The position numbers and the translations under genes were made by a program. The notes under the pieces were generated by a model that saw only the letters and a list, made by a program, of their open reading frames with translations, made no database searches and was not told the origin of the DNA. Source: Fibrobacter sp. (lineage in GTDB: Bacteria > Fibrobacterota > Fibrobacteria > Fibrobacterales > Fibrobacteraceae). From it: a stretch of 64,000 nucleotides of DNA. Shown here piece by piece: positions 33,910 to 42,755 of this stretch. How positions within the stretch are numbered: position 1 is the first letter of the stretch; the number at the start of each line of letters is the position of its first letter. The stretch is from contig JAKSIH010000006.1 of the NCBI GenBank assembly GCA_024398935.1, positions 38,956 through 102,955 of the forward strand, given 5' to 3'.

Positions 33910-34713
33910 ATGATGAAACCTCATACAGGTATTGGTGACTGGATTGCAGCGAACTATGAGCTGGGGACTCCGTTCCTTCAGCAGGTCCCCCGCGACTGCG
34001 CTGACTATTTGCTTTTGAACGCCCAGATTCGTGAATACGACAACGGCGAGATTATCATTAACGGTGGCACCGTAGGTGATTCCTTCTGCGTGCTCCAGAG
34101 TGGACGCGCCTTCATCTGCGGACAGATTCTGCCCGATGGTCATTACAACACTTTGGCAGCTGTCGAGGCTGGCGCCTGCTTTGGTGAAATGTCCATCATC
34201 TGTAACGAACCTACCAGCAATACGGTCATTGCTGCCGAAGATGGCTGCACCGTGCTTCACATTCCGAAGGATGAGTTCGTTAAATTCCTGGACAAGAATC
34301 CCAATATCATGGTGTTCCTGTACAAGGTGGTGGCCGACCGCCTTCGCGCCAAGAACAAGGCATTCGACGAATTTGAACGCCTGTCCCTGTTAGCTTCCGG
34401 AAAGGTGCTGCCCTTTATCGATTTTGCGCAGACTATGGAAAAGAGTCGCGTTACGGGTACCGTCATTTTCGAATGTAACGGTCAGAAAGGCTTTATCGCT
34501 TTCCAGGATGGCCGTATCTGCTGTGCCAAGTGTGGCAAACTGGCAGGTCCGGATGCTTTCGAGCAGTTGCTGTCCTGGGGTGACGAAACATTGTACAAGC
34601 TGGACACCCATCTGATGCCCGGTATCGTGAACATCAACCAGATGACCGATACTACGAGTCTCATCCTGGATGCGCTTAGAAATATTGATGAGAAACAAAG
34701 CGCTCAGCGCTAA
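33910..34713 (+). CDS. Cyclic-nucleotide-binding domain plus DUF4388 regulator
   Basis: 267 residues. Residues about 20-150 form a CAP-family effector domain (FLQQVPRDCADYLLLNAQIREYDNGEIIINGGTVGDSFCVLQSGRAFI, AGACFGEMSIICNEPTSNTVIA with the FGEMS phosphate-binding cassette). Instead of a DNA-binding HTH, residues about 165-265 match DUF4388 (GTVIFECNGQKGFIAFQDGRICCAKCG... GPDAFEQLLSWGDETLYKL). An effector-sensing protein-interaction role is inferred. Ten bases downstream of the binding-protein gene. Confidence 0.88.
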   Translation: MMKPHTGIGDWIAANYELGTPFLQQVPRDCADYLLLNAQIREYDNGEIIINGGTVGDSFCVLQSGRAFICGQILPDGHYNTLAAVEAGACFGEMSIICNEPTSNTVIAAEDGCTVLHIPKDEFVKFLDKNPNIMVFLYKVVADRLRAKNKAFDEFERLSLLASGKVLPFIDFAQTMEKSRVTGTVIFECNGQKGFIAFQDGRICCAKCGKLAGPDAFEQLLSWGDETLYKLDTHLMPGIVNINQMTDTTSLILDALRNIDEKQSAQR

Positions 34714-34757
34714 GCTGGGCAATAACCCTGCCCGTGTTTGGGCAAAGGATAAAAAAG

Positions 34758-35783
34758 ATGAACTACGCAGACGCAGGTGTATCCCTGGCCCGTGCAGACG
34801 AAGCAATGGTCGGAGTCAAGAAGTCCGTCCGTACCACCTTTAACGAAGGCGTTCTCGGTGACGTTGGCAACTTCGGTGGCCTGTTCACTCTGAACCATCT
34901 GGGCATGAAGGACCCCGTTCTCGTCAGCTCCGTTGACGGCGTCGGTACCAAGCTCAAGGTCGATATCGAAATGGGTACTCACACCCTGCCTGGTCAGGAC
35001 ATCGTGAACCACTGCTGCGACGATATTCTCGTCCAGGGTGCACGTCCGTTGTTCTTCCTGGACTATGTGGCTACTGGCCGCCTGGAACCGGGTGTCATGG
35101 ACCAGCTGGTCGCCGGTATGGCCAAGGCCTGCCGCGAAAACGGTCTCGTCCTCATCGGTGGCGAAACTGCTGAAATGCCGGGCTTCTACGGTCCGGGCGA
35201 CTACGACATCTCCGGTACCATCGTGGGTGTAGTAGAACGCGAAAACATCATCGACGGCAAGAAGATCAAGCCGGGTACCATCATTCTCGGTCTCCCGTCC
35301 ACCGGTCTTCACACCAACGGCTATTCTCTCGCCCGTAAGGTTCTCTTCGATGTTGCCGGCTACAAGGTCGACACTCCGCTGGAAGGCACCAACATGACCA
35401 TCGGCGAAGCTCTCACCATGCCGCACCGCAGCTACTACCCGAGCCTCATCGATCTCTGCAACAAGAAGATCATCCAGGGTCTCGCCCACATTACCGGTTC
35501 CGGCTACCAGGGCAACATTCCCCGTATCCTCCCGGATAACGTCGACGTTGTCATTGACCGTACTTCCTGGGTTCCGCCTGAAATCTTCCAGGTCATCCAG
35601 CGCGAAGGCCAGGTTGAAAAGGATGAAATGTACTCTACCTTCAACATGGGTATGGGCATGCTGATCTTCATCGACCCGGCTGACAAGGCTGAAGTCGTTG
35701 CTCACCTGGAAGCCAAGGGCGAAAAGTGGGTGCAGGTCGGCGAAGTCGTCGAAGGTTCCAAGCAGGTCAAGTTCCGCGACTAA
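34758..35783 (+). CDS. purM: Phosphoribosylformylglycinamidine cyclo-ligase (AIR synthase)
   Basis: 341 residues. Converts FGAM to AIR in purine synthesis using ATP. Motifs: MNYADAGVSLARADEAM, SSVDGVGTKLKVDIEMG, GQDIVNHCCDDILVQGARPLFFLDY, GGETAEMPGFY, PSTGLHTNGYSLARKV and ITGSGYQGNIPRIL. Full length. Start at 34758 after AAAGGATAAAAAAG. Followed by a terminator. Confidence 0.97.
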   Translation: MNYADAGVSLARADEAMVGVKKSVRTTFNEGVLGDVGNFGGLFTLNHLGMKDPVLVSSVDGVGTKLKVDIEMGTHTLPGQDIVNHCCDDILVQGARPLFFLDYVATGRLEPGVMDQLVAGMAKACRENGLVLIGGETAEMPGFYGPGDYDISGTIVGVVERENIIDGKKIKPGTIILGLPSTGLHTNGYSLARKVLFDVAGYKVDTPLEGTNMTIGEALTMPHRSYYPSLIDLCNKKIIQGLAHITGSGYQGNIPRILPDNVDVVIDRTSWVPPEIFQVIQREGQVEKDEMYSTFNMGMGMLIFIDPADKAEVVAHLEAKGEKWVQVGEVVEGSKQVKFRD

Positions 35784-35825
35784 GATGATTCGAGGGAGGG
35801 CTGAGCCCTTTCATAAAAATCAATG

Positions 35826-35855
35826 CAAAAAGCCCGCCCGAAAGGCGGGTTTTTG
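35826..35855. terminator. Bidirectional terminator
   Basis: CCCGCC (35833-35838), loop CGAAA, GGCGGG (35844-35849), flanked by A-run and T-run. Follows purM and precedes the convergent lipoprotein gene. Confidence 0.9.
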
Positions 35856-35908
35856 TTTTTAAGTACGCGTTAGCTTGTCTGTAAAGTAACGTTTAGATTG
35901 CGTCTCTT

Positions 35909-37096
35909 TTATTGTTGCTCAATGTCGTATTCGACGTAGTTGATTCTTGCAAAATCGTGATGGAATTCCAATAGGTAACCTAACTTGAATCTTATGTCGT
36001 AGTAGCAACTGTCAATGTCTTCATCTTTAATGATGTTGTAGAGCTCGTATTTGTGGAAGTATATCTCCACTCCGTATGTATGATTGGTGTCGTTAGGAAT
36101 GTGGCTGGTAGAGCGGCTGCCCTCATAGTACACTTTAAGCGAATCTTGATTCAGCCCGCATTCCTCCTTTATTCCGGACACTTCTAGCTGCCAGAGGCCC
36201 TCGCGGATTTTAGACATCTTAGCGGTTCTCTTAGCAGTGCTGTCCGGTTCTTTTCCTTCGCTAACAAGGACTTGGCGGGTTCTCTCCAGTTCCTCGGTAG
36301 AGTATTCCTTGACGACTTTAAGGTCTAGGCTGTCGATGTGAACGGTCTTTGCTGTAGCCTGTTCAGGTTCAATATCGAACAGGACTTGGCACTGTATAAT
36401 TTGAGTGATGAAAGATTTGTTCACGTTAATGCTTAAGTCTAGGGAGTCTCCACGGAGGGAGACGTTGCTAGTAGACCTGTCATTATCTGTGGCGCCGTCA
36501 ATCCATAAGTTCCAGATTTCAACTTGATAGCCATCTTCGGATTCAATGAGTCTAGCTTCTGTAGGTGAGGGAAGAACTATGCGATCCCTGTCACAGCTCA
36601 TTCTTTTGATCGGTCTTCCGGGATGGTGAAAGTATTCCTGTGGATTTTCAAAGTCGTTTAAGTCTATCTTTTGCAGTCTGTATTTTGTGTCCAGGAACTG
36701 CACGTACTTTGCATCGGCATCGTTCTTGTCGATATCCAGCCAGACGTAGAACTGGCAGTATTCATCGCAACCGACGGTGTCGGCGTCAATGGAGAAGTTT
36801 AAGGTACGTCCTTTTCGTTCGGCCGTGGCTGTTGTTGCTCCGCTTTCAAGGTAGCAGGTGTTGTAGTAGTCATTGAGCTCAACTTGATAGGAACTGTCTT
36901 TTATATACAGGAGCGCTGTTGGCTCCATGCGTACAGTATCAGGCAGTAGAATTATAGGAACTTCGCCATTGACGCGGTGGCACTGGCTTCTTTCAAAATG
37001 GACTGCATAGGGGGTCCCTGATGATGTGGAATTGTCCGAACAGGCGATAAGCCCTAGGGCCAATGTGGCCGTGGCAATAGAACTGTAGCTTTTCAT
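35909..37096 (-). CDS. Lipoprotein, unknown function, 395 residues
   Basis: Signal sequence MKSYSSIATATLALGLIACSDN with lipobox LIAC. The mature protein reads as repeated beta-sandwich-like stretches with acidic loops and paired cysteines (YYNTCYLESG, DTVGCDEYCQFYVWLDID). No family recognised. Likely cell-surface. RBS AGGAG seven bases before the start. Confidence 0.8.
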   Translation of the reverse strand: MKSYSSIATATLALGLIACSDNSTSSGTPYAVHFERSQCHRVNGEVPIILLPDTVRMEPTALLYIKDSSYQVELNDYYNTCYLESGATTATAERKGRTLNFSIDADTVGCDEYCQFYVWLDIDKNDADAKYVQFLDTKYRLQKIDLNDFENPQEYFHHPGRPIKRMSCDRDRIVLPSPTEARLIESEDGYQVEIWNLWIDGATDNDRSTSNVSLRGDSLDLSINVNKSFITQIIQCQVLFDIEPEQATAKTVHIDSLDLKVVKEYSTEELERTRQVLVSEGKEPDSTAKRTAKMSKIREGLWQLEVSGIKEECGLNQDSLKVYYEGSRSTSHIPNDTNHTYGVEIYFHKYELYNIIKDEDIDSCYYDIRFKLGYLLEFHHDFARINYVEYDIEQQ

Positions 37097-37404
37097 TGAA
37101 TCTCCTAACCGTGTTATCCATAATATAAATTAACACGTTGAAAAGAGCGTCAGAAAACAAATACACGTGTGGTTTGTCATTGCATTTTGATCCCGGTATT
37201 AGATGGTGTAGGGAAGTGTATAAACCTTATGTTTTTCTTTTTTCAGAACCTCTCGGACCCGCGATGTGTCATTTTGGGTACGAAATGGGAACATTTTAAA
37301 CTTTCAAAAAGGTGCCGACTGTTTGAAATCAGGGCTCAAGAATATATCTTTAAGCGTGAATGATAAGGCGCCGTGTTTGGTGTAATGGCGCAAAAAGAGG
37401 TTCT
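37097..37404. other. Divergent promoter region
   Basis: About 300 bases between the divergent lipoprotein and GH45 genes. Contains AT-rich stretches but no gene or clear repeat. Confidence 0.3.
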
Positions 37405-38967
37405 ATGAAACATCCTTTCTATAAGAGTTTAGTGGCGGTCGGTGCCGTGGCAATGGCTGGCCTGGTTGCCTGTAGCGACGATTCCAGTTCCCCTAGCGTT
37501 CCCCAGGGCCCGACCGGCGATGTTTGCGCGGGTATTGTGGCCACGGAGCAGGTTTCTGTCGTGAATATTGGAACTGCAAAGCTTCTGGTCTATCCCATCG
37601 ACATTAGCGGTGTGGGTCAGGTGACCTTGGCCGATGGCACTCCGTATGGCACTTTTGATGGCGCCTTCATTTACGACCTGAACGGCGCCCAGGTCATGGC
37701 TGCGGGCTATGCCGACATGGCGAACAAGTGCGCTGCCACCTCCACCACTCCTAGCACGGATCCCACGGTTCCTGGTACCGATCCTACCGTTCCCGGCACG
37801 GATCCCGTGGTTCCCGGTACCGATCCTACTGTCCCGGGCACGGACCCCGCGGTTCCTGGTACTGATCCTACTGTCCCCGGTACGGACCCCACGGTTCCCG
37901 GTACGACTCCGGAAGTCCCAAACAATCCCGAACTGAATGCGGACGGATTCCCCACCATTGAATCCTACGGCGCTCCTCCTGCTGAATATACCAAGGACAT
38001 TTCTGGCAACGGCAAGACCGGCTGGAACACCCGTTACTGGGACGCCTGTAAGCCTCACTGCTCCTGGATTGCCAAGGGTGAAGAAGGCAAGACCGATACC
38101 ACCACCCAGGAATCCTATGAGAAGGGTATGACCACAGCCCGTAACTGCAACATCCACGACGTGGAAGTTCCCACCTTTACCCTGGGTCATGCGGTACAGC
38201 AGTACTGGATGGGCTACGAAGGTACCACCAGCGCCTGCGAAGGCACCGACGGTGGCAAGGGCGTATTCACCTGCACCGACATGGCTCCTATCGCCGTGAA
38301 CGAGAATCTTTCCTACGCATACGTTGCAGGTCCCGGCTCCAGCACCACTTGCGGCCGCTGCTTCCACCTGCAGTATGACGGTAGCTTTATCGATGCAAGT
38401 TCCACCAACGCTCCCAAGGCAACCCACAAGGCTCTGAAGGGCAAGCACCTGGTGGTCATGACGTCTAACATCGGCCACGACGTGAAGGACGGCCAGTTCG
38501 ACCTGATGGTTCCCGGTGGCGGTCCCGGTATCTTTAACGCCCTGAATATCCAGGTGAACGGCCAGGGCATCGAATGGGGCGCTCAGTATGGCGGCTTCCT
38601 GACTCACTGCCAGGCCAAGCTGGGCTACGACAACACTCTGGAAGCCTACCAGACTTGCGTGAAGGACATGTGCGACGCCGCCTTCGGTAACGCCGGACTC
38701 CCCAACCTGCTTCGCGGATGCCACTGGTTCGCCGACTGGTTCATGGCCGCAGACAATCCCACCTACAACTGGGAAGAAGTGGAATGCCCCCAGTACCTGC
38801 TGGACCATTACCTGACAACCCTGAACAAGGAAAAGTCCAACAACTATGCATGGCATACCGACTGGTCCACCTACAAGAAGGGTGACGAGCTGGAAACCCT
38901 GGAATGCACCGACAAGGGTTGCGAATGTCCTGATGACATGGCTGCCAAGGGCGCCTGCAAGCAGTAG
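37405..38967 (+). CDS. GH45 endoglucanase lipoprotein with PGTDPTV repeat linker
   Basis: 520 residues. Lipobox VAC with Cys-23, a domain of about 85 residues of unknown function, a linker of about eight PGTDPTV-type repeats (about 117-170), then a GH45 catalytic domain. GH45 marks: TRYWDACKPHCSW (general base Asp-213; the usual second Cys of the motif is Ala) and GQFDLMVPGGGPGIFN (proton donor Asp-366). Many Cys suggest disulfides. Expected to cut beta-1,4-glucan with inversion, tethered to the cell surface. RBS AGAGG. Confidence 0.92.
   Translation: MKHPFYKSLVAVGAVAMAGLVACSDDSSSPSVPQGPTGDVCAGIVATEQVSVVNIGTAKLLVYPIDISGVGQVTLADGTPYGTFDGAFIYDLNGAQVMAAGYADMANKCAATSTTPSTDPTVPGTDPTVPGTDPVVPGTDPTVPGTDPAVPGTDPTVPGTDPTVPGTTPEVPNNPELNADGFPTIESYGAPPAEYTKDISGNGKTGWNTRYWDACKPHCSWIAKGEEGKTDTTTQESYEKGMTTARNCNIHDVEVPTFTLGHAVQQYWMGYEGTTSACEGTDGGKGVFTCTDMAPIAVNENLSYAYVAGPGSSTTCGRCFHLQYDGSFIDASSTNAPKATHKALKGKHLVVMTSNIGHDVKDGQFDLMVPGGGPGIFNALNIQVNGQGIEWGAQYGGFLTHCQAKLGYDNTLEAYQTCVKDMCDAAFGNAGLPNLLRGCHWFADWFMAADNPTYNWEEVECPQYLLDHYLTTLNKEKSNNYAWHTDWSTYKKGDELETLECTDKGCECPDDMAAKGACKQ
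37755..37920 (+). repeat. 21-bp tandem repeat encoding the PGTDPTV linker
   Basis: About eight in-frame units of the type GTTCCTGGTACCGATCCTAC with silent variation between units. The variation suggests old units rather than a recent expansion. Confidence 0.85.
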
Positions 38968-38992
38968 TCGCTAACAAGTTCGCAAGTTTAAG

Positions 38993-39025
38993 AGTCCTGC
39001 AGTTCGCTCTGCGGGACTTTTTTTA
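38993..39025 (+). terminator. Rho-independent terminator after GH45 gene
   Basis: AGTCCTGCAG (38993-39002), loop TTCGCT, CTGCGGGACT (39009-39018), then a T-run. Confidence 0.88.
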
Positions 39026-39047
39026 TCTTGTGGCTAGAGGTTGGGTT

Positions 39048-39611
39048 ATGCGTAACGTTCTTTTTATTTTATTTGCGATTCCCCTATTGCTCTGGGCTCA
39101 GACCGACTGGAGCAAGTCTCCCTATGAGACTTCTATTTCGGGGACGGACGAAGTATCCGTAGAGGCTACCGGGCCTTCCCTAGATGGAAGTGCGGGGCAA
39201 GATACGCAGGAAAAGGACGAGAAGGTGTTCATCGATGGCCTGGACGGGAGCGGCTTCTTTGCCTGGCTGATGAATAGCAGAACCTATTACATTCAGGGCG
39301 ATACGGCCTACTATGATCAGGTTGAACCCTTGGTTTCCCAGATTCCGAAGGCTAAGGAAGAACTACAGTCTTCGAGGAGCTGGTCAATTGTCGCCCTGGT
39401 GTCCGGAGTGTTTGCCGTTGGCGGAATCGTCTATGGTGCGGCTTGCAAGGGGGAAGGGCGCATGGCGGCCGGCTATACGGTGGGCCTTGTGAGCTTTGGA
39501 TTTGAAATTTTTTCCGGCCGTGTGGCGAACAACCATTACAATAGTGCGATCAATTTGTATAACGCCTACCAGAGGGGCGATTACCGCAAAGATTCCGACA
39601 ATAACTGGTAG
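39048..39611 (+). CDS. Secreted/envelope protein, 187 residues
   Basis: Signal peptide MRNVLFILFAIPLLLWAQ. An acidic linker, then a hydrophobic pair of segments at about 112-160 (SWSIVALVSGVFAVGGIVYGAA, MAAGYTVGLVSFGFEIFSG) that may be membrane-associated. No family recognised. The start at 39048 has a GAGGTTG site. Confidence 0.7.
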   Translation: MRNVLFILFAIPLLLWAQTDWSKSPYETSISGTDEVSVEATGPSLDGSAGQDTQEKDEKVFIDGLDGSGFFAWLMNSRTYYIQGDTAYYDQVEPLVSQIPKAKEELQSSRSWSIVALVSGVFAVGGIVYGAACKGEGRMAAGYTVGLVSFGFEIFSGRVANNHYNSAINLYNAYQRGDYRKDSDNNW

Positions 39612-39768
39612 GCCCGTCCATAAAATCTCCATTGTGCTGAGTTCAACGGAGTCCGCAAATAATGTTTAAAAAGTTTTCTTGCGGGCCGATTTGAAAATAT
39701 TTTTAAGTCGCGATGTTTTTGTTTGGTGCCGCCTTCGGGTGGGCGCATCGCGTTTTGGAGATTGGATT

Positions 39769-41172
39769 ATGAAGAATTTTAAGTCGCGGTGTTTCGCCGC
39801 AGGTTTGGGTTGTGTCGCAGTTCTTGCTGCTAGCGCCTTTGCAATTACCCCTAACCCGAATTTGAGTATTGGCAAGAACCTCTATGTGGGTGGCGCCGTC
39901 AATACCAACTGGAAGCCGGAAGTCTTTACCGATGGTCATCTGGATTTTAACCAGGTGGCATCCGCTTCTGATTTTGCCTTGAACGTGGGGGAGGGCCCTA
40001 CCAAGCTTTTCATTACCTGGGAGACCCGTGGCGACGAAGCCTGGGTAGGCGACCAGTATGTTCATGCGGCAAGCTGCCAGCATAATCCCAAGGCCGATGC
40101 AAGCCTCCAGAATTTCAAGGTCATGACTTCCGCAAATTCCACCAACGGTGTGGATGGCGACTGGGAAACGGTTGCCGAGGTGGGGGAGAGCGGCGCCATG
40201 AGTCGCGGTCTTGCCATCGATTTTGCGGGCAAGTCCTGGTTCAGGATTGTTGCCGAAAATCCGGTGACGAACCTGGAGGAAATTGGCGCCTATGACATGA
40301 GCAATGGCGGTAACGACACCTGGTTCTTTATGGGCACGAGCATTAGCCAGATGGGCATCAAGTCCATCGAGGTAGACTCCAGCTTTGCCCAGCTGATTCA
40401 CGCCCGCTATCCTGATTATTACCCGGTAATGCTTCGTGGTGGCATTGGCTGCGTGAATACCGACGGCGTGATAGACGGCCTGCAGTTCTACAGCGAATAT
40501 GCGGGCAACGTGAAGTACTGGGCCATCGAGATGGGTACCAACGATGCCTGGGGCGATGAGACCGGCTGGAACGTGGAACATTTCAAGAGCAACATGCAGG
40601 ACATCATCGACGTGGCGAAGCGCAATGGCGCAACACCCATCATCGCCCGAATGATTGCCACCAATCCCGATGTGGCCAAGTGGCAGGTGCACCAGGGCTA
40701 CCTGGATGCCATTGACGAACTGACCGAGAAAAACGGCCTGCCCAAGGGCCCTGACTTCTTTGGATATTTCTCCAAGCATCCCGAGGAACTTTCTACAAGC
40801 GATGGAGTCCACCCTGCAGAAAAGGGTGCGGCAAGCATGCACCGCCTGTGGGCCGAAGCCATGGCGCCGCTGTACGAGGGGGGCGATGTAGGTGGGGTAT
40901 CGGGTGGCGAGCCAAATACTGAAGGCAGTTCCAGCGGAGAAGGCGATCCCGAAGCAATTGCCCCGAAGGCCGTGAGTGTTTATGCCGCGGTTCCCAAGGT
41001 AAGCGTCAGCGGAAACTCCATTGCAGTCTCTGGCGTCAAGGCCTCTGCGCAGGTGACTGTCATGGACCTGATGGGCCATACGGTTGCAAATCGCGACTTG
41101 GCTTCCGGACACTATCTGGTGATTATCCGCGACAAGGGAATGTCCTATTCCGCCAAGGTGACCGTGAAATAA
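39769..41172 (+). CDS. Secreted SGNH/GDSL esterase with C-terminal sorting-type domain
   Basis: 467 residues. Signal peptide to about Ala-25. Residues about 35-200 look like a beta-sandwich accessory domain. The SGNH hydrolase follows: WFFMGTSIS (nucleophile Ser block), RGGIGC, WAIEMGTNDAWG (Asn block) and SDGVHPAEKGA (Asp/His block). A Gly/Ser/Glu linker leads to a final domain of about 70 residues (VSVSGNSIAVSG ... QVTVMDLMGHTV ... GHYLVIIRDKGMSYSAKVTVK) resembling type-IX secretion tails. Probably removes acetyl groups from plant polysaccharide; substrate inferred. Confidence 0.87.
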   Translation: MKNFKSRCFAAGLGCVAVLAASAFAITPNPNLSIGKNLYVGGAVNTNWKPEVFTDGHLDFNQVASASDFALNVGEGPTKLFITWETRGDEAWVGDQYVHAASCQHNPKADASLQNFKVMTSANSTNGVDGDWETVAEVGESGAMSRGLAIDFAGKSWFRIVAENPVTNLEEIGAYDMSNGGNDTWFFMGTSISQMGIKSIEVDSSFAQLIHARYPDYYPVMLRGGIGCVNTDGVIDGLQFYSEYAGNVKYWAIEMGTNDAWGDETGWNVEHFKSNMQDIIDVAKRNGATPIIARMIATNPDVAKWQVHQGYLDAIDELTEKNGLPKGPDFFGYFSKHPEELSTSDGVHPAEKGAASMHRLWAEAMAPLYEGGDVGGVSGGEPNTEGSSSGEGDPEAIAPKAVSVYAAVPKVSVSGNSIAVSGVKASAQVTVMDLMGHTVANRDLASGHYLVIIRDKGMSYSAKVTVK

Positions 41173-41246
41173 CGGATTCCGAAAAATACGGAAACAATGC
41201 GGCCTAGATTAAAAATGTGAATCAAGCACGCATAGTTTTTTTTGAT

Positions 41247-41271
41247 GCCCCGTCCTTGTGTCGGGGCTTTT
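41247..41271 (+). terminator. Rho-independent terminator
   Basis: GCCCCG (41247-41252) with CGGGGC (41262-41267), followed by TTTT. Ends the esterase transcript just before the promoter at 41286. Confidence 0.8.
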
Positions 41272-41285
41272 ATAAACTACATCTC

Positions 41286-41314
41286 TTGACAATTTTATTT
41301 TTGTAGTTTATATT
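41286..41314 (+). promoter_or_regulatory. Strong sigma-70-type promoter of a nearly leaderless mRNA
   Basis: TTGACA (41286-41291), 17-bp spacer, TATATT (41309-41314). The first base of the transcript is expected at about 41321, while the ATG is at 41322-41324. Confidence 0.85.
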
Positions 41315-41321
41315 GTAGTAT

Positions 41322-42061
41322 ATGAACGAGATGGAAAATATTGAAAGTCGGATTGCCCTTTTGCCAAAGGGTTCCATCACCAAGAAGGTCATCCAGGGCA
41401 AGGACCGTTATTACCTGCAGTGGCGCGAGGGCGATAAGGTCAGGAACCGCTATGTCAAGGAGGCGGAGCTGCCGGAGCTTTCTGCCCAGATTGCCGAGCG
41501 CAAGGGTTTGCAGCAAAGGCTGGTGGAATTGCAGGTGGCGTCTGTGCAGCGCTCCCTTATGGTGTCCGAGGGGGCGCAGTCGTCTGCGGAATTTCTCATG
41601 GGCAGTTTCGCTGCCGAAAGGCGGGCGTCCTACAGTGTGGCGCCTTACGAGTCTCAGGACCGCATGGTGAATTTCTTTCTTTCACTTGGTCAGGGCTTTT
41701 GCCTGGAGGCCAGGGCGAGGCAGCTTCCCGTGAACGGCACCGCCCTGAGCGTGGACTGGGTATTCTATAACCGTATGCTCCATTGCCATGTGCTGGTGAA
41801 CCTTAAAGATGGCGAATTCCGGAAGGCTGACCTGGATCAGCTGGGAATCTGCGTCAGGCATTACCGGGACAAGGTCATGCAGCCTGGCGACAACCCTCCC
41901 GTGGGAATCCTGCTCACTACAAGCCGCGGGCCCAAAATGGTGGAGTTTGCCACCAGTGTCGCCAAGAGCGATTTCTCCTCTGTCTATAAGCCCAAATTGC
42001 CGACCAGGCACCAGCTGCTGGACTTCATGGAAAAAAGCGACTTGCTGAAAGGCGAGAGAGT
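41322..42061 (+). CDS. DUF6788-like plus YhcG/DUF1016-type nuclease fusion
   Basis: 246 or so residues. The N-terminal 70 residues (LLPKGSITKKVIQGKDRYYLQWREGDKVRNRYV...) resemble the DUF6788 DNA-binding-associated domain. Residues about 105-245 resemble the C-terminal PD-(D/E)XK nuclease of YhcG/DUF1016 (GQGFCLEARARQLPVNG, SVDWVFYNRMLHCHVLVNLKDGEF, NPPVGILLTT). The usual D-L-K of the site reads N-L-K (Asn-160), so activity may be reduced. A second ATG lies nine bases downstream. First gene of the accessory island; family calls by eye. Confidence 0.8.
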
Positions 42062-42094
42062 GTAGGGTAAACTAGTCAAATAAACACAGCTCTG

Positions 42095-42132
42095 TTGACT
42101 TGAATATTGATTTAATTCTATATTCAAGTCAA
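42095..42132. repeat. 13-bp perfect inverted repeat
   Basis: TTGACTTGAATAT (42095-42107) and ATATTCAAGTCAA (42120-42132) separated by 12 bases. Lies 33 bases after the nuclease-fusion gene. Confidence 0.85.
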
Positions 42133-42137
42133 ATAGA

Positions 42138-42194
42138 GAGTTTTGCTCTCGTTCCGTATCTGAAACTTCGACACTTTCTGAACCAGGAATGAGA
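42138..42194 (+). repeat. 57-bp direct repeat, copy 1
   Basis: Shares GAGTTTTGCTC, ATCTGAAACTTCGACACTTT and CCAGGAAT blocks with 42492-42549, with a few substitutions and one or two indels. Confidence 0.85.
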
Positions 42195-42491
42195 CGGACT
42201 CACGTCTGCAGGCAAGTCAATCTTGTCGGCAACGTTTTGCTTTGTGCATATTCAATTTGTTGGATGTGTATTTGCAATGCGGCCTTTACGGGGCGTGGGT
42301 TTCTGTGTTTATTGGTTCGGGCAGTCGAAGGCCTCAGATAGGTAAATGCATTAACCCCTCCGCCCTTTTTCTTTTAAATCGCGGTCGGTCAATGTTGAAC
42401 GAGCAAGACTCTTGGTGAGTTTTGTAGAAACTCTTGATGCTCGGTTATGAAAAAACCTTGTTAACAAGTTTTTCTATGACTCTCGCAATGT

Positions 42492-42549
42492 GAGTTTTGC
42501 TCTTGTTCGTTATCTGAAACTTCGACACTTTCTAGAACCAGGAATAAGA
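42492..42549 (+). repeat. 57-bp direct repeat, copy 2
   Basis: Second copy of 42138-42194, 354 bases downstream and 207 bases before the methyltransferase start. Confidence 0.85.
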
Positions 42550-42710
42550 CAAATCTCGGATGCCCATGAATGCCATGGGCGCATTGTACCCTGGGGGGTC
42601 GTGTACCCAGTGGTCTCGACCTTCGCTTTTGTGCATGCGCGCCAAGGCGTTTTTGGCGTATGGCCGATTTGTTTTTGAAATATACAGTGTCTTAGTGAAT
42701 TGCTCCGAAC

Positions 42711-42740
42711 AAAGGGCTGAACTCAGGTTCAACCCTTTTT
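42711..42740 (+). terminator. Terminator-like hairpin (possible attenuator) before methyltransferase
   Basis: AAAGGGCTGAAC (42711-42722), loop TCAG, GTTCAACCCTTT (42727-42738), one mismatch, then a T-run to 42740. It ends 16 bases before the methyltransferase ATG, so it either stops upstream transcription or controls entry into the operon. Confidence 0.65.
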
Positions 42741-42755
42741 GATTGGAGCGAGTAG

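Larger units (their letters stand above)
42062..42755. repeat. Repeat-rich non-coding region upstream of the methyltransferase
   Basis: About 690 bases without a supported gene. Contains a 13-bp inverted repeat (42095-42107 / 42120-42132), two copies of a 57-bp direct repeat (42138-42194, 42492-42549), a CTCGGTTATG-palindrome module (about 42440-42485) related to the arrays at 14.5, 17.3 and 49.5 kb, and a terminator-like hairpin next to the methyltransferase start. Confidence 0.7.

Noticed and set aside
37755..37920. 21-bp tandem array considered as CRISPR or minisatellite
   Set aside because: In frame throughout and encodes the enzyme linker.
37429..38856. Antisense frame with Gly/Arg repeats opposite the GH45 gene
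   Set aside because: The repeats are the reverse reading of the PGTDPTV linker.
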